Below are positions 1 through 7,415 of a stretch of 23,134 bases of DNA, in pieces (the stretch's first letter is position 1; each line of letters begins with the position of its first letter). The DNA comes from a virus. The notes beneath the pieces are model-generated. The model was not told the origin of the DNA and made no database searches. It worked only from the letters and a program-made list of their open reading frames with translations. A program made the position numbers and the translations under genes. The DNA lies in the IMG/VR virus record IMGVR_UViG_3300046740_000062, positions 1 to 23,134 of that record; one strand, 5' to 3'.

Positions 1-555
1 GAGGTTGCCGGGCGGCGCCTGCTCCACCACGGGCGCATTGGCGTCTGCCGACGCTGTAGGAGCGTAGGAGGGCGTTTGATCGCCACCCCCGGTCCCCAGC
101 AGGGTGGCTAACTGGGACGCCTGTACGGCGTTTGCAGGGCCAGTGGCGGCAGGCGCTGCATCTGCGGTCTGCATGGGGGGAGGAGCGGTGTCTACCGCAT
201 CAGGAACATTGGCGAACTGAACCGGCGCGGCACCAGTATCGAAAACGTCGGATCTCACTGACGGATCTGTTCCCCTTGGAGCGGCAGCCGGTGGCAGTGT
301 CGCAGGAAGTGGCGCCCTCGCGGCACTACGCGCTTCTAGCCCCGCCATCTGGCGCTCCAGACGGTTGGCCATGCCAATGTCGCCAAGGCTGTCGCCAATG
401 GCGGTCAGACCTTCCCCAGCATTCTTCGGGTAGCCTTTCCTTCCGCCCTGACCCATCATCTGCATGGCAATACGCTGGCGCAGCGCCATGCCCTCCGGAC
501 TGACCGGATCATTGGCATTGAAGCCAAAAGTAAGATTGTCAAACATTCCCGCCAT
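1..555 (-). CDS. Partial virion-associated protein of unknown function (C-terminus off the left edge)
   Basis: This frame stays open for 185 codons, from an ATG at 555 to the first base of the window, so it is the N-terminal part of a longer protein. The ATG overlaps the TGA of the upstream gene by one base (TGATG), which suggests translational coupling; no separate Shine-Dalgarno is obvious. The protein starts MAGMFDNLTFGFNANDP. Residues about 20-35 contain LRQRIAMQMMGQG, and the part after about residue 85 is rich in Ala, Pro, Thr and Asp and looks disordered. I do not recognise a family. Its place at the end of the late operon suggests a virion or ejection component, and a downstream enzymatic domain could lie outside the window. 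The RIAMQ motif is shared with the neighbouring 88-aa protein. Confidence 0.8.
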   Translation of the reverse strand, partial: MAGMFDNLTFGFNANDPVSPEGMALRQRIAMQMMGQGGRKGYPKNAGEGLTAIGDSLGDIGMANRLERQMAGLEARSAARAPLPATLPPAAAPRGTDPSVRSDVFDTGAAPVQFANVPDAVDTAPPPMQTADAAPAATGPANAVQASQLATLLGTGGGDQTPSYAPTASADANAPVVEQAPPGNL

Positions 556-821
556 CACACACCCGCTTTCTGGGTCAGCTGCGCCTCGGCTGCCATCTTC
601 TCGCGCGCTTCATCTTCTGCCTGCTGCTGCAACAGCATCTGCTGCTGCGCCTGCGCTTGTTGCTGCGCTGGCGTTTGCGCCATGGCCTGCAACTGCGCTG
701 CCTGCTGCTGTGCGGCCTGACGCTGCCGCTGCGCCATTACCTGCATGGCGATGCGACGGCGCATCTCTGCCTGCATCATAGCGACCTGCTGCGGCGATGG
801 TGGTGGCGGAAGTGCTGGCAT
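555..821 (-). CDS. Small Gln-rich coiled-coil protein
   Basis: This 88-aa protein has an ATG that abuts the TAA of the preceding S74-type gene (TAAATG) and a stop that overlaps the next start. After a proline-rich N-terminus (MPALPPPPSPQQ), nearly all of it is Gln/Ala/Met/Arg-rich and predicted by eye to be helical or coiled coil. Residues about 21-31 read RRRIAMQVMAQ, closely matching a motif in the following gene. No enzymatic motif is visible. Small Gln-rich proteins at this place in podovirus late operons may be minor virion or ejection-associated proteins, but that is inference from position only. The long plus-strand ORFs across this region are shadows of its repetitive codons. Confidence 0.75.
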   Translation of the reverse strand: MPALPPPPSPQQVAMMQAEMRRRIAMQVMAQRQRQAAQQQAAQLQAMAQTPAQQQAQAQQQMLLQQQAEDEAREKMAAEAQLTQKAGV

Positions 822-2318
822 TTACGAAGCCCTCAATATGCTGCCCATGACCTGACGCGGCTTGATGAACTTGCGCCCCTCGTGTTCCTCGACCGCACCC
901 GGCTCTATCGCCTCGACGTCCTGCGCCATCGGGCCGATATGGCGAGTGCTTACTGGATCATCCTTGTACGAATACTGGTAGATCGGCAGCTTCTTGCGCT
1001 TGCTGTCGTGCGAGGCGGCGAACACCGTACCGATCCGATCGATGTTTTCCTTCTCGCGCTCGTCCGATAGTTTCAGCGCACCTGCACCTAGTCCAAGCGT
1101 GCCGCCGATCAACTGGTTGGCCTGTGCCGTCTGTTGCTGATAGATACCCAGCTGCTGGTTGAAGTTCTGGTTTTGTAATCCTGCAATGTCGGTGGTCGGG
1201 ATCTGCGACTGCGGTGAATTGAGCCAGCTCGGGTTCTGGATCTGTGAACCCGACATCAGTGATGTGATTTCGTTGATCGGCTGGTTGCGCTGCTGGTAGG
1301 CTTCCTGCATGTATTGATTACGCGCCGCCTGCGAGGCGTTGAACGCCGCCTGCTGTTGCGCCAATTGCTGTGCGATGCCCGAATTGTAGAACGTCCCGGC
1401 TGCCGCATTTTGCTGGAACTGCTGGTTTTGCGCCTGATTGTAGTAGCTGCCAGCGCCCAGCGCCTGATTGTACATTTGCTGCTGCGCTTCGTTGGCAAAC
1501 GTGCCTCTGCCATATTGTTGTGTGTAGTCCTGCTGCTGCGCGGCGTTCTGGAATTGCGCCCGCGCCTCGGCCTCCTGCTGCATGCGCTGCTGTTCCTGAC
1601 CGGCCTGCGAAATCGCCGCGAACTGTGCGTCGTTGACCTGCTGGTTGAACGGCATCATGGCGTTGTTGTAGGCGGCAGATCCGTATCGAATGCCTTGGTC
1701 CGCCAGCTGCTGCTGCAATTGATTGCGCTGCACGTCGAGCTGCGGATTGATGCGGCCCATCAAGGCTTCCTGCACCTTGCTGCGATCGGCGCTGAAATCG
1801 TTGGCGCCATAGTCTCCGACAATCTGCCCTGCGGTCTGACCGAAATCCTGCTGCTGTTGTCCGAAGTCGCCAAGCCCGCTCTGGATGGCTGGGGCCTGTG
1901 CGTAACTGGTTGCCGCAGCCGGAATGCCAGAAATATTCTGCGCGCTACCGGCTGACGGGGCATTGGCTGTCGGGTTAAACGGAGATCCCAACAGCCCGGC
2001 GACACGCGCGGACTGGTCCGACGCCATCTGCGCCATGTTGGTCTTGGACTGGTCTTGCAGGTTCTTGATGTTCTGGTTGACCGGGTTCAGCGATTGCGTC
2101 GAGGTAAAGGTCGGGATGTTGTAGGTCTGTCCCGTGGTCGGATCGGTCCAGCCATAGGAACCGGTGGCCTGATAATTCAACGACCCTTCCGGCGTGTTCT
2201 GATTGGTATTGTTCAGGTAAGCGTTCGCTACCGCCGTATTGACGTTGGTCGAGGTCTGCGCCGCCGCCGTCGTGAGCGGATTGGGCGGAGTAGGGGGGTC
2301 CGGTTTTAAAAAGCCCAT
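822..2318 (-). CDS. Gln-rich virion protein with C-terminal S74-type chaperone domain
   Basis: The protein is 498 aa. The ATG is preceded by GAGGA about 8 nt upstream and lies 3 nt after the preceding stop. Residues 1-170 are Asn/Thr/Ser/Pro-rich, and residues about 180-400 are strongly Gln/Ala-rich and probably helical. Residues about 418-498 look like an intramolecular chaperone/autoprotease of the Peptidase_S74 type: LSDEREKENIDRIG (the family pattern is SD-x-R-x-K-x-N-I), a YQYSYKDD strand, and GPMAQDVEAIEPGAV. Ser418 would be the nucleophile by analogy with endosialidase-type tail spikes. The domain is short and at the extreme C-terminus, as is usual. S74 domains help trimerise tail fibres and spikes and are then cleaved off. 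Here the passenger is not a beta-helix but a Gln-rich helical protein, so the exact virion role (fibre, ejection or internal protein) is unclear. Confidence 0.85.
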   Translation of the reverse strand: MGFLKPDPPTPPNPLTTAAAQTSTNVNTAVANAYLNNTNQNTPEGSLNYQATGSYGWTDPTTGQTYNIPTFTSTQSLNPVNQNIKNLQDQSKTNMAQMASDQSARVAGLLGSPFNPTANAPSAGSAQNISGIPAAATSYAQAPAIQSGLGDFGQQQQDFGQTAGQIVGDYGANDFSADRSKVQEALMGRINPQLDVQRNQLQQQLADQGIRYGSAAYNNAMMPFNQQVNDAQFAAISQAGQEQQRMQQEAEARAQFQNAAQQQDYTQQYGRGTFANEAQQQMYNQALGAGSYYNQAQNQQFQQNAAAGTFYNSGIAQQLAQQQAAFNASQAARNQYMQEAYQQRNQPINEITSLMSGSQIQNPSWLNSPQSQIPTTDIAGLQNQNFNQQLGIYQQQTAQANQLIGGTLGLGAGALKLSDEREKENIDRIGTVFAASHDSKRKKLPIYQYSYKDDPVSTRHIGPMAQDVEAIEPGAVEEHEGRKFIKPRQVMGSILRAS

Positions 2319-2321
2319 GGC

Positions 2322-2678
2322 TCAATATCCTCGCGGTCCCTGCGGCGGCAGTATGCCCTGCGGCTGCGGTGTGGCGCCCGCTGCCTGCATCGGCGTGGGC
2401 GGCATGCCAGTAGGTGCGCCCGCAGCGCCCATGGGTGTCGGCGGCGCCCCCATCATGGGCGGCTGCGGCGGCTGTGGCGGCATGCCCGGCGACAGCGGCA
2501 CGTTGGGCGGCCCCATCTGCGGCGTCGGCGCCCCCAGCGGCGGAGCGCCCGGAGGCGGCCCCTGCGGCAGGCCCATGGTGGGCTGTGGCGGCGGGAAGTT
2601 GGGCGCCGGCGGAGGTCGCTGGATGTTCATCAGCGCCTGCGTGATGTTGTTGCGCTGGGTGTCGTAGGTGTCGGACAT
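2322..2678 (-). CDS. Proline-rich small virion-associated protein
   Basis: This 118-aa protein has an ATG that overlaps the TAA of the GNAT-like gene (TAATG). The first 20 residues form a likely helix (MSDTYDTQRNNITQALMNIQ). The rest, residues about 21-118, is a disordered Pro/Gly/Met/Ala-rich tract with many PP and PPG/PPQ units. A short amphipathic helix followed by a Pro-rich tail recurs in small proteins at the tail end of phage structural operons, but no function is known to me. The composition is very skewed, so homology searches on the tail will give spurious matches. It is held as real by tight packing between two coding genes. Confidence 0.7.
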   Translation of the reverse strand: MSDTYDTQRNNITQALMNIQRPPPAPNFPPPQPTMGLPQGPPPGAPPLGAPTPQMGPPNVPLSPGMPPQPPQPPMMGAPPTPMGAAGAPTGMPPTPMQAAGATPQPQGILPPQGPRGY

Positions 2679-3157
2679 TAGGCGGCCTCCTCGTAGGCGG
2701 AAAGTTGCTGGCGCAGCCGCTGGTGTATCTTTCCGCTATCCCACGCCTCGCGCGTCAGCGTGCAGATGATGGCGTCGTGGTCGCGCCCCAGCAGTCTTGG
2801 AATGCGCGTAAAGGCGTAGTTCAGCGCGGCGAGCTGGCGCAGCAGGCGTTGGTCCTGATCCGATACCCGCATCAGCACCATCTGGCAGCCTATACCCAAG
2901 AACGGGTAGCGGTACATGTGGCGGATGGTTTCCCGCGTCAGCCACTGCTTACCGGGGAGTGCCGCGCCGCTCATCTCGATGACGCCGGCATCGACGTCCC
3001 AGTTGTGATAAACCATGCCGGCGATCAGCTTGCCGTCCGGCTCGAGCACGCCAAAGGCCGCGATGTTGGGGCCGAAGCCTCGATCGCGGATGGCAGGGAT
3101 CAGCGAGGCCACGAAATTGGCAACGATCTGATCCTGTCCGTAGACGTAGTCGAGCAA
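2678..3157 (-). CDS. GNAT-like acetyltransferase-fold protein
   Basis: The chosen start is a TTG at 3157, because a perfect GGAGG at 3163-3167 lies 5 nt upstream of it. A GTG at 3169 would add four residues, but then the GGAGG would fall inside the gene. The product is 159 aa and resembles phage-borne GNAT-fold proteins: an alternating strand/helix pattern with AAFGVLEPDGKLIAGMVYHN (strands 2-4), a strand with VIEMSGAAL, then a helix starting WLTRETIRHMYRYPF, and a C-terminal lobe with RIPRLLGRDHDAIICTLTRE. A classical acetyl-CoA Q/RxxGxG/A motif is not clear, so activity is uncertain. Similar proteins occur in structural operons of many phages, where they may modify a virion or host protein; the substrate is unknown. 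Confidence 0.75.
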   Translation of the reverse strand: MLDYVYGQDQIVANFVASLIPAIRDRGFGPNIAAFGVLEPDGKLIAGMVYHNWDVDAGVIEMSGAALPGKQWLTRETIRHMYRYPFLGIGCQMVLMRVSDQDQRLLRQLAALNYAFTRIPRLLGRDHDAIICTLTREAWDSGKIHQRLRQQLSAYEEAA

Positions 3158-3158
3158 G

Positions 3159-3404
3159 TTAACCTCCACTGCGATCGGCGGCGTCCAGCGCCATGTTCTT
3201 GATCGCGGTTACCTCATTTGGTGTAAGTGTCTTGCTGAACGGACTGGTGTCGGCCTTGTAGGGATCTGACAAACCAAAAGGACTGATGTCGCCTAGCACT
3301 TTCGAGCAGCGATGGTGACCTTGATAATAGACGCAGATGCCGCAATGATTGATCGGATTACCGCGACGGTAGTTGGCTTCTAGCTGAGTTTGTTTTGTCG
3401 CCAT
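3159..3404 (-). CDS. Small Cys-motif protein resembling HiPIP-type phage proteins
   Basis: The ATG at 3404 is chosen because GGAGG lies 6 nt upstream; a GTG one codon earlier is too close to it. The start overlaps the previous stop (TGATG). The 81-aa product has ANYRRGNPINHCGICVYYQ followed by HRC, so Cys21, Cys24 and Cys33 form CxxC-x8-C. From memory, small phage proteins with ANY...CxxCxxF...C..V.G.I...WC are compared with high-potential iron-sulfur proteins, which need four cysteine ligands. Here the fourth position (around residues 44-48, GLSDP) has no cysteine, and the protein has only three in total. It may have lost the cluster, bind another metal, or not be a member of that family. 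Role in the phage unknown. Confidence 0.75.
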   Translation of the reverse strand: MATKQTQLEANYRRGNPINHCGICVYYQGHHRCSKVLGDISPFGLSDPYKADTSPFSKTLTPNEVTAIKNMALDAADRSGG

Positions 3405-4981
3405 CACCAGCCTCCATCCGCGCCGCCAATGCCGTCGCCGGACGGACCAACGCCGGCCGCCGCTCCGGAACTGGCACCACCATCCCCTTCACCGGGGCCA
3501 GATGGACCCTCACCGCCAAATCCAGATACACCCTCGCCCTCGCCCACCGTGCCTCCAATACTGCCGACAGATACGCCGCCGACATCACCCTCAGCACCTG
3601 TTGCTGTGGTTGTTCCAGTATCTGCTCCAACATCGCCAATGCCAAAGCCCGTTTCACCAGTGATGCCACTCGGGTCGCCCATGGTGACACCAGCTTCGCC
3701 GGGAGGGCCAACCTCACCCGGAGTGCCTTCCACGCCTGTAACGCCAAATCCCGGTGACAAACCGGAGATGGCGGAAAGGCCGACAGTTCCAACATCACCC
3801 AGAGAGAACCCGGTCTGGCCCGGCGTGGCTTGACCCAAGGCCTGACCCAGAGAGGCCATCGCTGCGTTGGTCTGTGCCTGCGTTGGAGACGGTGCTGTAG
3901 GTCCAGTTTGCGGTCCGACAGCTGCCTGCGTGCTGGTAGGACCAACCGTAGGTCCGGTGGTTACACCTTGCGTGGTCGTAACGCCTGTCGTCGGCGCGGC
4001 CACTGACGGTGCGGGCGGTCCAATCATGCCCGGTACGCCCAAGCCAATGGCTGGACTATCAACGGCATCGGCAATGGCCTGATTGGCAGCTAACGCCGCC
4101 TGTGCCTGTGCGGCAAGACTTGCTGCGGTTGGTCCTTCTTGAGTGGCAGCCGGTGGCGCAGGCGGGGCAGGCGCATCAGGCGGCGACACGTTTAGTCCAA
4201 GCGGGCCTTCAGGCGGTGCAAATGACATGTTCTGGTTTTGCGCGTTGGTTACGTTACTGATGGTCGGTGCCATAGCTAGATTGGCGTTCTCCGCAGTCGT
4301 GGTCGTATTTGGCCCCGGCACACCTGTTGGTCCCATGAACCCTTCCGCTATGGCGGCCTGATTGGCTGCCGCAAGTGCAGCCGCATCTTCTTGTGCCGTA
4401 GGCTCCCCCTTTTGCGGTGTTGCAGGTGCATCGGGTGTCACAGGCGTCGCAGTAACAGCATCCACATTTTGTTCTGCATTCGGATCGTTGACCGGTTGCG
4501 AATTAACATCGACTTCATTTTCCACATTCCAGCCGATTGGAGGATTGGGGACATTCATATTTTCAACCGGCTGCGCCTCAGGCGGCTGCGGCTGGTTTTC
4601 TGGCGGCTGTGGTTGTGCCTCAGGAGGAGGCGATGTCGGCTGTGCAGTCGGAGCCGTGTCCGGTGTCGTCGGATTATCGGGGTCGCCAATGCCCAGCGAC
4701 GTGTAACCGCCGCCCGGTGCATTGGGATCGATAGGCTGGTTGTACCTTTGACTTATGATGGCTTTGGCAATGGCATCGCGCGTGCCTGCCGTCGTGCCAG
4801 TCGGCTGGGTAAACGTCGGAGCCGTCGGTGCAGGCGTATTGACAGGCATCGGACTGTTGTATGGCGCAAACATCTCGCCGGGCGCGTTGGGTGGCTGGTA
4901 ATAGGGGCGAGCCTGCGTAGACAGCAAATCAGGCACGTCAAAATATCGCTGACCCTTATCCCGTCTTTGCGTAAAGGCCAT
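3404..4981 (-). CDS. Low-complexity Pro/Thr/Ala- and Gly-rich virion protein candidate
   Basis: The protein is 525 aa. The ATG at 4981 has GAGGGG about 7 nt upstream, which is preferred to an in-frame start at 5029 inside the preceding gene. The first about 80 residues are of ordinary composition (MAFTQRRDKGQRYFDVPDLL). Residues about 90-390 are Pro/Thr/Ala/Gln/Asn-rich with repeated QPQPPE-type units. Residues about 391-525 are Gly-rich with a short collagen-like GxY run (GTPGEVGPPGEAG) and end GGADGGW. Cysteine is absent. No family is recognised. Its position next to the tail-nozzle gene suggests a tail- or virion-associated extended protein, by inference. Long plus-strand ORFs over this gene are shadows of its Pro- and Gly-rich codons. 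Confidence 0.75.
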   Translation of the reverse strand: MAFTQRRDKGQRYFDVPDLLSTQARPYYQPPNAPGEMFAPYNSPMPVNTPAPTAPTFTQPTGTTAGTRDAIAKAIISQRYNQPIDPNAPGGGYTSLGIGDPDNPTTPDTAPTAQPTSPPPEAQPQPPENQPQPPEAQPVENMNVPNPPIGWNVENEVDVNSQPVNDPNAEQNVDAVTATPVTPDAPATPQKGEPTAQEDAAALAAANQAAIAEGFMGPTGVPGPNTTTTAENANLAMAPTISNVTNAQNQNMSFAPPEGPLGLNVSPPDAPAPPAPPAATQEGPTAASLAAQAQAALAANQAIADAVDSPAIGLGVPGMIGPPAPSVAAPTTGVTTTQGVTTGPTVGPTSTQAAVGPQTGPTAPSPTQAQTNAAMASLGQALGQATPGQTGFSLGDVGTVGLSAISGLSPGFGVTGVEGTPGEVGPPGEAGVTMGDPSGITGETGFGIGDVGADTGTTTATGAEGDVGGVSVGSIGGTVGEGEGVSGFGGEGPSGPGEGDGGASSGAAAGVGPSGDGIGGADGGW

Positions 4982-4991
4982 CTCAAACCCC

Positions 4992-6683
4992 TCAGACGTT
5001 GATACCCGCGCGCTCAAACGTGGCGGCAATCGAAATCAGATCGACATTCGGCTTGGCCTGCTGTGCCACCGTCACCTGCACCACCGGCGCATGCGAAAAT
5101 CCGGTCATGCCGATCGACACCCACATGGTATTGCGCACGATCGGGCGGCCCGGCGCCGCCTGATCCCACTGCGCGTACTGCGCGCGTTGCGGCGCCGTCG
5201 GCACCGGAGGAGGAGGACCGCCCATGTCCGGCCCCCAGTGACCCTGATCCCAGACATCAGCCACGCCGGGATCGATCCCCGGAGGCGGCGGCGTCGGCAG
5301 CACAATGACGTAGTCGGTGGTGGCGCCCAGTTGCGGGATGAACGGCTGACCGTTGGAGGCGGAGAACGACGCCCGCGCCTGTCGCCATGTGATGGTCTGC
5401 GAGGGCGAAGCAAACATCTCCCAGCCACCCACCAGCACCGCCGTGTAGGCGAGGCCGTTGTCGTATCCGGTACGGTCGGCCTGCATGATCTTGCCGGTTT
5501 GCGTGCCGAAGAACATGTCGCCGCGCGACTTGACGAAGCAGGTGGCGTCCCAGCCGACAAACCGCGCCCACGCTCCCGTCGCGGCATTGACGACGGCGCA
5601 ATACTGATTGCCGGGATTACCTCCCGGCCACGTCACGAAGATGCCGCCATACTCGGTCCAGTTCAGCATGGTCCACGACCACGAACGCTTGGCGTTGACT
5701 TCGTCGCGCCACATCGGACGGATCGGGCGCGTGATGGCCGCCAGCTCCAGTTCTTCCGGCGTCTTGGTAATGGCGGCGCTGATCGGAATGATGCCGTCCA
5801 CCGTGATGACCAAGAGATCTCCGCCCATCTGCATGCTGCAATTCATGCCCATCGGTGCGGAAATCTGGTAGCGGCCTTCCTGCCGCCAGTTCGCGACATT
5901 GGACGGATCGCTGCCGGTGAAGATCAGGACTTCGCCAAGGTCGGTGACGAAGCAGCACTTGTCGTCAATACCGTCGCCCGCGTCCAAACTCCACGTCGCG
6001 CCAAACAGCAGCTTGCCGCCGTGGCTTGCCGCACCCGCTAGCGGGATCAGGTTTATCTTTCCCTGAAATGCATTGGTCGGCAGGTACCATGCGTTCATGG
6101 TGCCGCCCTCAATGAAGAAGTAGCGGTTGCGATATTTCCAGACGTAAGTGAGATTGTGCCCCGTCGCGCAGGACGGCGGTGGCGTGTAGCCGGGGGCGGG
6201 GTCGACAATGATCTGGCTGCCGTTGAACGTCGTCCACGTCGTGCCGTCGAAGTGCAGCACATAATCGCCAGCGTCGTTACAGACCAGCATGTGGTCGCCG
6301 CTCAGATTGGCCAGCTGCGAGGCGACGTAATTGCCGGATGTCTGACCGCTCTTGACCAGCACGGGCGCGGTGGCCGTGATGTCGTACAGTTTAGTGGCGT
6401 TACCGGCAAACATCTTGACGTTATTTCCGGATTGAAACGCGAAGGCGGAAATAACCGGTGTCGTTTCCGGCAGCGTGGCCCACAGCACGCAGCCGCCGCG
6501 CAGCGACACACCCTTGAGCGTCGGCTTCCAGTTGTCGCAGACCAGCGCCGCGCCGGGCTGCATGAAGCTCTCGTTCTCATTGAGAATGAGGCCGCGCGTC
6601 GGCGCGGGAATAGTGGTTGTCTCAAGCTGCTGCACCGGCTGCCCCTGAGCCATGCTGCGCTTGAAGAATTGGTGCATGCTCAT
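4992..6683 (-). CDS. Tail nozzle / DNA-stabilisation-like structural protein
   Basis: The chosen ATG (MSMHQFFKRS) overlaps the TGA of the adaptor gene (ATGA), giving 563 aa; an upstream in-frame start would run 180 nt into that gene. Recognisable blocks are TRGLILNENESFMQPGAALV (residues 29-48), LRGGC (61-65), GATWSLDAGDGIDDKCCFVT (228-247) and GRYQISAPMGMNCSMQMGGD (270-289). From memory these are typical of a conserved podovirus tail protein annotated as structural or packaged-DNA stabilisation protein, predicted to be a WD/beta-propeller-like ring below the portal and adaptor. Its order after the adaptor fits a nozzle or hub. The C-terminal about 110 residues carry a Pro-rich insert (PTPPPPGIDPG, GGPPPPVPTAP) before a last domain. 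Cleavage or assembly details cannot be seen. Confidence 0.8.
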   Translation of the reverse strand: MSMHQFFKRSMAQGQPVQQLETTTIPAPTRGLILNENESFMQPGAALVCDNWKPTLKGVSLRGGCVLWATLPETTPVISAFAFQSGNNVKMFAGNATKLYDITATAPVLVKSGQTSGNYVASQLANLSGDHMLVCNDAGDYVLHFDGTTWTTFNGSQIIVDPAPGYTPPPSCATGHNLTYVWKYRNRYFFIEGGTMNAWYLPTNAFQGKINLIPLAGAASHGGKLLFGATWSLDAGDGIDDKCCFVTDLGEVLIFTGSDPSNVANWRQEGRYQISAPMGMNCSMQMGGDLLVITVDGIIPISAAITKTPEELELAAITRPIRPMWRDEVNAKRSWSWTMLNWTEYGGIFVTWPGGNPGNQYCAVVNAATGAWARFVGWDATCFVKSRGDMFFGTQTGKIMQADRTGYDNGLAYTAVLVGGWEMFASPSQTITWRQARASFSASNGQPFIPQLGATTDYVIVLPTPPPPGIDPGVADVWDQGHWGPDMGGPPPPVPTAPQRAQYAQWDQAAPGRPIVRNTMWVSIGMTGFSHAPVVQVTVAQQAKPNVDLISIAATFERAGINV

Positions 6684-7414
6684 ATCGGTATGACCGGCTC
6701 GACGGGCGTTGCAAACGGATAGGAAACACGGTTGGCGGCAGAGATCGGCTGGCGGCCGATGATGATTGGAGCCGGCGCATCGTGCGCCATGACAAGGGCC
6801 AGCGCATCGCCGTAGGAACCAAGATCCTCGGCGTAGGGCGAGCCTTTTTGCGCCTTCCACTGCCACGTCATGCCCAGCTTCATCAGGCGCTCGTCGATGA
6901 TAAAGCTGTCTCCGTCATTCATAAAGCGATCACCAAAGCCGCCGCTGGTTAGCGCCACGCAGTTCTTGGCCATGTAGGCGAACCGGACCTGATCCGTCGG
7001 GATCAGGGTCGGCGCGACGGCGATGGTGTCGCCAATGCGTATCCATTCGCCACGCGGATCGATGTAATTGCGCGGCGCACGCCGGCTCATCCATTCGTCA
7101 AGATCCGGAATAAACCGCAGCGGCGTCAGCGGCGACGAATTGCGCCAGATATTGCTGGTCAGCAGCAGCCGCTTGCAGTCGGCGGGGAGGGGCACGGAGC
7201 TGGTGCCATCGCCGTTATCCGTACCCGCCAGTGAAACAGTCTTGCGCAGCTTGACCCAGTCGCGGGTGTCGTAGGAAATGCGCTGTACCGTTTCGTTGGC
7301 CAGCGCCAGCATTTCCTGCATGGTGCGATTGCCGACGATGTTGGAAAACACGCTGGTCGGCATCATCACGCCCACCGTCGCGCATACGTCCTGCACCACC
7401 GTCAACAGGGTCAT
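6680..7414 (-). CDS. Head-tail adaptor-like protein
   Basis: The protein is 244 aa, with an ATG 1 nt after the preceding stop and an AAGGTGG ribosome-binding sequence about 6 nt upstream. The N-terminal half is helical (LLTVVQDVCATVGV, TMQEMLALANETVQRI), followed by DWVKLRKTVSL, VPLPADCKRLL and GEWIRIGDTIAVAP. This layout, of helices and then a short beta region with a LPxDxxR motif, matches the adaptor or tail-tubular-A proteins that bind the portal ring and begin the short tail. The assignment rests on pattern memory and on position between the capsid genes and the nozzle-like protein. The overlap of its stop with the nozzle start supports co-translation. Confidence 0.7.
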   Translation of the reverse strand: MTLLTVVQDVCATVGVMMPTSVFSNIVGNRTMQEMLALANETVQRISYDTRDWVKLRKTVSLAGTDNGDGTSSVPLPADCKRLLLTSNIWRNSSPLTPLRFIPDLDEWMSRRAPRNYIDPRGEWIRIGDTIAVAPTLIPTDQVRFAYMAKNCVALTSGGFGDRFMNDGDSFIIDERLMKLGMTWQWKAQKGSPYAEDLGSYGDALALVMAHDAPAPIIIGRQPISAANRVSYPFATPVEPVIPI

Positions 7415-7415
7415 G

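Noticed and set aside
1250-1900. CTGCTG/TTGCGC-rich repeats
   Set aside because: Explained by Gln/Ala codons of the S74-type protein.
3358-3945. 195-aa minus-strand ORF overlapping the low-complexity gene
   Set aside because: A frame shadow of the repetitive Gly-rich codons; it starts without a ribosome-binding site and would cross the supported start of the Cys-motif gene.
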